Of a DNA stretch of 64,000 bases, positions 57,430 through 64,000 are shown piece by piece. The translations under genes were made by a program, and so were the position numbers. The notes beneath the pieces were generated by a model. That model was not told where the DNA came from. It made no database searches and saw only the letters and a program-made list of their open reading frames with translations. Numbering within the stretch: position 1 is the first letter of the stretch; each line of letters starts with the position of its first letter. The stretch comes from Mesocentrotus franciscanus (lineage: Eukaryota; Echinodermata; Echinoidea; Camarodonta; Strongylocentrotidae), in NCBI GenBank assembly GCA_037976565.1, contig CP137671.1:25558197-25622196 (forward strand), read 5' to 3'.

Positions 57430-59087
57430 GTACAGTCTACAGTAAACGGCATTCAAGATGGCAGCCAGCCTGCCTAGACCAGCAGCAACGTGGCACTATC
57501 TGCAACTTTTATCGAGCAAACATTATTTCAGACTAATAATGTAATGAAGAGAAGAGGGGGCCCAACAATATGGTCAAACAAGAAGGAGTTACACCTCAGC
57601 AAGATTCAGCTTCTCAAGGTGATACACTGGGCTGACTGGCGGTTCACTTGAAGTTGAGGTATGGTGTTGAAAAAGTTTGTAACCTCGATTTTTTGGAGGG
57701 CTGATGACCAGCCCATGCATTGTGAGAGTTGTGATGGTACCACTTGTATTGAATGTTTGGGTATGGATACCAAATGTATGAGGTACTTAAAAGCAGAGTA
57801 GATGTCCATTCGCATTGTATATAAGTACAGCATGGGACAGACAAGACATGTCTGCCATCAAAACAGACCAAGGGGACCAAAGGAGATCAAGGGGAAATGT
57901 ATGGCTTATGGCTATGCTTAAAACAAAGGCTTGATGTCATGCAGATCGAGCAATTTAGATCAGAAAAACAAAACGTCAATGGATGAACTATCTACTGATG
58001 TGATGGCTACACAGAAAGTGGTTGAAGGAGTTGATGCAAACATACAGTCAAACTATCTGATAGAATTGAATTGATGCATAAGGAACCTATACGGACTTCG
58101 AAAAATGTAAAGAAAAAACATGTCCAATAGCTAAACAAGGGATTACCAGAATGCAGATATCTATCACAGACGATTAAAAGCACCAAGACAGAGGTACTTA
58201 CCAAGATGCAACAGTAGACATGTCTAATGAAAAAATTTGTGACTAGATATTCAATTGTATCCAAATTTTTTCATAGACTAGGTAAGAAAAAGCTAGATGG
58301 TAATTAAGCCACGTCAAATCAAGGTTGTTCTACAGGATAAAGAGGAGAAGAAGCTTTTGTTGAGAACTATGTGGTCGTAAAGGTAATACCAAGTTTTGGT
58401 AAGCGGTCATGAATTTGGTTCAAATGAACATATTGGAAGCATATGCGATCCTACAATATTCAGTGATCCTTTTCACGGCTGAAATCGAGTTTAAAGTGAT
58501 GAAATTGTAAATAATAAACTCTTTATGTTGTATAGCTTCCTCTCAAGATCAAGATATTAATTCAGTTTTAATACATTGTTTCCTAACTAAAATCGACCGA
58601 TTGGCTATTCCCGTTTGGAAATTATATATCACAACTGCATATTCTCAGATTGTCAGGTCGCAGCTACCATTGGATGACCGTATAGGCGCTATTTGATATT
58701 TATCGGGAGCACCGGTATATTTTGATATTCAATCTTTCTCGAAAGCAGAAGTGTTTTAGAGGCTACATTTTCTAGTGCTTATAACACATCCACAGGGGCA
58801 TCCAAATATTTAAAAATTTGAAAGAATCGCTATCCAGCCAATTTTCAAAATTTCCCAAAACTTTGTTTTACCTTTGTAAGTCAAGTTAATCATGAAGGGG
58901 TCTGTTTTGTTCCTTCGAGGGACATCCAGTGTCCGGGATTCTGCAGCAAGAAGAGGATTTGAAGTTGCGTGAGGAGCTACGTAGGAAAAGGCTGAATGAC
59001 CCAAACTGGACCAGGAGGGGAGTTATTAAGTATAAGATGAAGAGATTTGCACCCCACCCTAGCACTGACAACGCTGTTGATTTTTGA
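57430..59087 (+). mobile_element. Degenerate LINE ORF1-like region
   Basis: Broken reading frames of coding-like composition begin near ATGGCAGCCAGCC (about 57460). A clear segment starts at 58941 and ends with TGA at 59085-59087: LQQEEDLKLREELRRKRLND..., then WTRRGVIKYKMKRFAPHPS. The L-R-E-E-L-R-x-K-R-x-x-D plus RxGxI pattern resembles the C-terminus of ORF1 in CR1-like LINEs. A second copy of this end starts near 63820 and leaves the window. Confidence 0.5.
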
Positions 59088-59654
59088 AGCAGAAAATGGA
59101 AGTTTGTGGAATTGCAAGTACACCCCCCCCCCACCCTCATAAGATGCATACAATCACACTTTAATATTGCACATATGCTCATCATATATTTGAAATTGTA
59201 AATAATTTAATCCACTCGACGATGTACACATGAAGACAAATATGTTGAACCGTTGGTACCAAGATGCACTCGCTGCATGGTCTAAATTGTGACTACTTGA
59301 ATATAATACGGAAAATGTGTGGTCTTACGAATCCGAGCTGCCATTAACTACCAATGACTATTTTAAAGGTGTTTATTCGCAGGAAGTGTCAAACCCTCTT
59401 ACAAAGAAGAATATTGAGTAGTTAAAGGTGCAGGCCAAATGCTTACGTCCTTGTAGCAAGGAAATTTCAACTGAACCACTGCAGAGGAGGAGAGTAAAAA
59501 CAGACCCTCATCAACACGTACAACTCCAGCACCCAAACACCTTTATTACCCAAACGAGGGATTAAAGATAAAGTTGAGTTCTGGTCATGCGATTGCATTG
59601 TGAAAACTAAAACCACTGCACATTCTTTACTGAAATGTAGGTTTCTGTTTACCC

Positions 59655-59770
59655 AATTTGGTTAAGGGTTTGAATCCTAGCCCGACACTAATGCCATTTG
59701 GCAAGACATTAATCCACATTTGCCACTCTCCATCCAGGTGTAAACGAGTACTGAACAATTCCTGGTTTAA
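59655..59770 (+). mobile_element. SINE remnant
   Basis: Contains GGTTTGAATCCTAGCCCGAC (box-B-like), then ATTTGGCAAGACATTAATCC and CACATTTGCCACTCTCCATC with CAGGTGTAAA. It matches 22117-22180. Confidence 0.65.
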
Positions 59771-59837
59771 AAATAACTCTACAACCCCTGGAAGAATATC
59801 ATTGTTCTATTGATGGTGATGTGGCTTCCCTTAGGAA

Positions 59838-59970
59838 ACAAAGTTATTATCATTGTTATTATGACTATTATTACTATCATCATCATCATGATCATCATTA
59901 ATATCAATATTATCATCATTATTATTGTTATTATTAACATTATTATTATTATATTTTTTATTAATGAAAT
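59838..59970. repeat. (ATT)n/(ATC)n microsatellite
   Basis: Degenerate ATT, ATC and ATA triplets, probably the tail of the preceding SINE. Confidence 0.85.
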
Positions 59971-60049
59971 CCTATTCAGCAATTGGTCAACATAGCATCA
60001 TGTGACCAAACATAACATTGCTATCATGTTACCGATAATAAACATGTGC

Positions 60050-60116
60050 TATACCGTGACGTCATTCATGGTATAGTGCACTATACCATGGCACTTATAC
60101 CATGGATGACGTCATA
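60050..60116. repeat. Palindrome with two TGACGTCA octamers
   Basis: GCTATACCGTGACGTCATTC, ATGGTATAGTGCACTATACCAT and ATACCATGGATGACGTCAT. The centre GGTATAGTGCACTATACC is a perfect palindrome, and CRE-type TGACGTCA octamers flank it. Confidence 0.7.
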
Positions 60117-60174
60117 GATATTTTCTTCAGCGAGCGTACAGGATTTCAAAAGCCTCCAGCGGGGCAACTCCAGC

Positions 60175-61044
60175 AGTGTCACGGCGCTCACTCTGTGCAA
60201 GTTACTCCGAGCCGCAGTAACAGCACTACACTACTGTAAAATACATCTATATGCTGATGACACTGTGTTATATTACTCACATAGCAATCCGTCTGTTGTA
60301 CAGTCAGTTCGCAACGAGGAACTAACTCGATTAGATACATGGATATCTCGGAATAAACTAAAGATTAACCACAGCAAGACCGTGGGTATGTTAATTGCAA
60401 CAAAAAATTTGTTGAAAAGGGAAGATAAATTAGTGTTTGAAAGTTCGGGGGAGAGATATAATCCAAATGCATTGATCCAGAATTGAAATGGAACATTCAT
60501 ATTGGAAACATGTGTAAGAAAATTGGGAAAATGGTTGGATTTCTTGGTCGGTTGAGACATTATGTAAATTAAACTAATTTTAAATTATATATCATAATCT
60601 GTTATTCTCCCGCATTTTGAGTACGCAGACAATGTTTGGTCGTCATCTTCTGATACATATCATGATCAGTTACAGAAACTCCAGAATAGAGCGGGGAGGA
60701 TCATTTTGAAGATAAATCTCCAATCATATATATCCTATCAACAATTGCATGATATCCTAAATTGGGACACTTTGTCCCTACGGCGTACTAAACACATGCA
60801 CATTATGATGCTTAAAATACTGTATGGCCTGTCTCCTAATTATATGAAAGAAAATGTTTCTTTTAGAGCTACGAGATATACACTTCGAAGTCAATATAAT
60901 CTTGCCCTTCCTAAACCCAGGACATATTATTGTAAAAGAACCTTTGTCTATAAAGGTTCAGTATTGTATAACGTGTTACCATTGACGTTACGCAACTGTA
61001 ATAAATTGTCTTCCTTTAAGAGACATTTAACAGAAAGCCTATAA
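60175..61044 (+). mobile_element. Non-LTR reverse-transcriptase fragment with YADD box
   Basis: One frame holds HLYADDTVLYYS (YADD at 60249-60260), the catalytic palm motif of a reverse transcriptase, then LDTWISRNKLKINHSKT. After frame breaks the text continues as FEYADNVWSSSS, LQKLQNRAGRIILK, HDILNWDTLSLRRTKHMHIM, LKILYGLSPNYM and YKGSVLYNVLPLTLR, to FKRHLTESL*. N-terminal palm motifs and the endonuclease are missing. It has at least two frame breaks and is dead. It may be the 3' part of the element whose ORF1 lies at 57430-59087. Confidence 0.85.
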
Positions 61045-61895
61045 GAACCTAGATCATGGTAGATCATTGTAGATGTTTTTGTTTTAGCTATAATGTGAAC
61101 CTTACATTGAGTCCTCAGTGACCGCATAGAGCATGTCGAGATATCGCATTTATTTGTAGTTTACTTCACACAATTCTGTTTCTATAAATACTAGTTTCTT
61201 TTCTCTACTCTCTGTCATTGATATTTAATTTCTTACTATATTTTGCTTGGGAATTTATGTTTTTTTATTATCATTATCATTTTTATTACTATTGCAATCA
61301 TTATTTCTGTTATTATTGCTTGACTGGAATGTTTACTTCCCTCATTAAAAAAATTGAAAATCACAGTGCTATCATAGGTTACCACTACTGTTGTGGTTAT
61401 ACTGAGTACAAGTATAGGAGTGTCAATAATATGAATCCGTGTATATAAAATGAAAAAAAACACAACATAACAAATAACATGAACATGACAGTTGTATGTC
61501 TATCATAATTAATATAAAATGAGTTTACGGGTTTACGGGTAACTATCTGATAAGAAAATGTGTGCACACAGGCTAGTATAATTGACTCATCATCATTTAT
61601 ATATTAATATTATCATCATAATTATCATAATAATAATAATTAATATTATAATTATTATTATCATGATTATTATTATTATCATCATCATCATTATTATTTT
61701 TGCTTGACTGGAATGTTTATTTTCCTCATTTTTGAACAGTAAATCACAGTGCTATTATAGGTTATCACTACTGTTGTTGTTATACTGAGTACAAGTATAG
61801 AAGTGTTAATACTGAATCCTCGTATATAAAAGAGGTGCACAATTGCCACATTTTTATATTTTGAAGGTAGGGGTAATTGGAACTGATGTACTTAC

Positions 61896-61970
61896 CTTAT
61901 CTCGTCGCTGTTTCCGGGGATCTTTTATTGTTTGTTTTTCCTTCGGATATTTGTTATAAGGTTGTGATTC
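61896..61970 (-). CDS. Candidate mini-exon A (75 bases)
   Basis: Minus strand: the acceptor TTTCATTCATTCAG, 25 open codons starting ESQPYNKYPK (charged, Lys/Arg-rich), then the donor AAG|GTAAGTACATC. The length is a multiple of three. Its duplicate is mini-exon B; the splice sites and adjacent intron are conserved between them while the exon body is not. I recognise no family. It could be a chance pair of splice-like signals. Confidence 0.35.
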
Positions 61971-62739
61971 CTGAATGAATGAAATGAACAGCTCAATTCA
62001 GTGATTTTTTTTGGAATGTACAATGCTTCACCTTACAATAACTTATATGTAAGAGTGTAAAGCGTTTGTGCATATACACACCCGCATACAGTCGTATTGG
62101 GGGCAATTCATGAAGTAATTATGTCTTTATCTACCCACTCTTTGTTCCCTGCGTCGGTTCTTTGTCCAGCAGCTTGGGTTTCCTCACGAAAATATTCGGT
62201 GGGTTAATTATATTGGGTCTCATATGAATATTTTCAATTTTGGGTAGGCGTGACAGATAATATAGGCGACCCCTTACTTAGGAAATTGTTACCGATGTAT
62301 TGAATAATGAGCAAAAACAACCACAAAACATAACTAAGAAACTATTGTAATTATAATGGAATACACATTTTTAAAATATTCTAGAATAAGAGTGATGATA
62401 ATATACAAATAATACACATGCGTGAGGGCGTGACCGGTCGTGATAACCTTACAAGTTAGGAACAAATAAACTACTGGACACATTTCGGCTATGAGCCAAT
62501 TATTTGATTTGGATCTATGGAACCCTTTTATAATGATCAATAAACTACCTATTTCTTCAATTATACATAGTGTTAACAAAAATGATGTTCCCACGGCCAT
62601 GGATAAACACAGTGGTCATAAGCTCATTGAGATTTTATAGTGTTATAACAATCACAGGAAATTTTACGGAAAAGGGAAGATACCATCATATCTTAAATTA
62701 ATAAATGGCAATGAGAAGAAAGTTTTAGCAAAAACTTAC

Positions 62740-62799
62740 GACGTCGGTACTTGAGATAGGCTTATCGTTATTAGATAGGGCGGATTCAATAACGTCCTT
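62740..62799 (-). CDS. Candidate mini-exon M (60 bases)
   Basis: Minus strand: the acceptor TTCATTCCTTACAG, 20 open codons (KDVIESALSNN...), then the donor GTC|GTAAGTTTTTG. It lies between mini-exons A and B, but outside the duplicated units. Its length is a multiple of three and one frame joins A and B without a stop. No family recognised. Confidence 0.3.
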
Positions 62800-63432
62800 C
62801 TGTAAGGAATGAAGTGGAAATTATTTGAGGCCATATTTTAAATAAGAAAACTATACAGCAAATAGTTCAAACAATTTCATTTAGGACTGCGACTTCCCAT
62901 ACCAAGAAAAAAAACATTCAAGATGAAAATGGAAATATGAGGTTGAGTAAGAGATGGAATGAGGGTGGAACGTGAATGGAAGAAAGAAAAAAAAACATAG
63001 CAAGTAACATATGTCAATTGTATGTCTATCATAATTAATATAAAATGAGTTTACGGGTGAACTTTTCATGTAACTATCTGATAACAAATGTGTGCACACA
63101 GGTTAGTAAAATTGCCTCATCATCGTTAATATTAATATTATCATCATTATAATAATTATTTTTAGTAGTATTATAATCATCATTTTTATTATTATTATCA
63201 TCATTATCACTATCATCACTGATCATTATTATTGTTATTTTTGCTTGACTGGAATGTTTGGTTTCCTCATTTATGAAGAGTAAATGATATTGCTATTATA
63301 GGTTATCACTACTATTGTGATTATACTGAGTACAAGGATAGAAGTGTTAATATTGAATCCTCGTATTTAAAACAGACGCACAATCTTTATTATTTTGAAG
63401 GCAGGGTTAATAATTGGAACAGATGTACTTAC

Positions 63433-63501
63433 ACAAGCTTTCAGTTCGTTCCGGGTTAAATCCTTCACTATTTCTTTCCAAGAATCCACAATTTGTTGTT
63501 T
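63433..63501 (-). CDS. Candidate mini-exon B (69 bases)
   Basis: Minus strand: the acceptor TTTCATTCATTCAG, 23 open codons starting KQQIVDSWKEIVKDL, then the donor TGT|GTAAGTACATC. The frame also stays open upstream through the acceptor to an ATG at 63555. Counterpart of mini-exon A; see the finding on exon-intron divergence. Confidence 0.35.
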
Positions 63502-63819
63502 CTGAATGAATGAAATTGGCAGCTCGTTTTGGTGATTATTTTCTTGAATGGACAATATTTCACTTCACAATAATTCATATGTAAGAGTGTAAATCGTTTT
63601 TTATATCCCCACCCGCATACAGTCGCATCGGGGGCAATTCGTGAAGTAATTCTGTTTTTATCTACCCACTCTTTGTTCCCTGTGTCGGTTCTTGGTACAG
63701 CAACTTGGGTTTCCTCAAGAAAATATAATCGGTGGGTAAATTATATTGGGTCTCATGTGAATATTTTCAATTTTGGGTATTCATGGCAGATAATATAGGC
63801 AACGCATCTAACATTGGAT

Positions 63820-64000
63820 GGCCGTATAACACATCCATAGGGGCATCCAATGTTTTAAAGAATTTCCCAAAACTTTGTATTACATTTGTAAGTAAAGATA
63901 ATCGTTAAGGGGTCTGCTTTGACCCTTCAAGGATTTTCCAATGTCCGGGCATGACGATTCTGCAGCGAGAAGAGGATTTGAAGCTTCGTGAGGAGCTACG
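63820..64000 (+). mobile_element. Second copy of the LINE ORF1 end, cut by the window edge
   Basis: ACACATCCATAGGGGCATCC, TTTCCCAAAACTTTGT and CGAGAAGAGGATTTGAAGCT run parallel to 58785-58983. It encodes LQREEDLKLREEL before the sequence stops. Confidence 0.6.

Larger units (their letters stand above)
61300..63806. repeat. Diverged tandem duplication with ATT-rich interiors
   Basis: About 780-base units at 61486-62268 and 63008-63806 share TATGTCTATCATAATTAATA, TTTTGCTTGACTGGAATGTT, CACCCGCATACAGTCG and TCTACCCACTCTTTGTTCCC. A third partial copy (TTGCTTGACTGGAATGTTTA to about 61445) precedes them. Long parts agree at roughly 80-90%. The units carry the candidate mini-exons at 61896-61970 and 63433-63501. 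Confidence 0.85.

Overview
This is about 64 kb of an AT-rich animal nuclear genome. Split genes with GT-AG introns, tRNA-derived SINEs, degraded non-LTR retrotransposons, many palindromic MITE-like elements and abundant (CT)n and (ATT)n microsatellites all point to a marine invertebrate deuterostome. A sea urchin or another echinoderm fits best. That is an inference from repeat style and gene content, because no species-diagnostic gene is present.

Layout. The left edge (1-105, minus) carries the start of a Thr-rich mucin-like reading frame. A B-box/coiled-coil TRIM-like protein with hydrophobic C-terminal segments lies at 7033-5664 (minus); one base in an A-run breaks it into two frames. Region 9.4-14.1 kb is a mobile-element cluster: a TTAA-flanked foldback with another element nested in its arm, a GC-rich TIR element sitting in a minisatellite, a TA-flanked MITE and a TAA-flanked MITE.

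The main gene runs on the plus strand from about 16245 to 31277. I reconstruct eight exons, all with matching phases, giving a predicted 1168-residue protein. It has an N-terminal FAD-dependent GMC/cholesterol-oxidase-like oxidoreductase, a middle beta-rich domain and a C-terminal alpha/beta-hydrolase whose nucleophile position is Cys. A convergent paralog lies at 38014-39797 (minus). It keeps only the middle domain and the hydrolase, and it has the same intron position and phase. A candidate first exon at 48320-48287, with CCAAT and TATA-like boxes upstream, would make it a 605-residue stand-alone hydrolase starting MGNHGS. The pair suggests a sterol- or lipid-directed oxidase/hydrolase fusion and a derived hydrolase-only copy; substrates are unknown.

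The right third (about 49-64 kb) is mostly repeats: a composite MITE block at 50.8-51.1 kb, LINE ORF1 and reverse-transcriptase remnants at 57.4-61.0 kb, and a diverged tandem duplication at 61.3-63.8 kb. That duplication carries short, phase-preserving candidate mini-exons on the minus strand. Their exonic bases differ much more between copies than the flanking intron sequence does. This is the least explained signal in the window.
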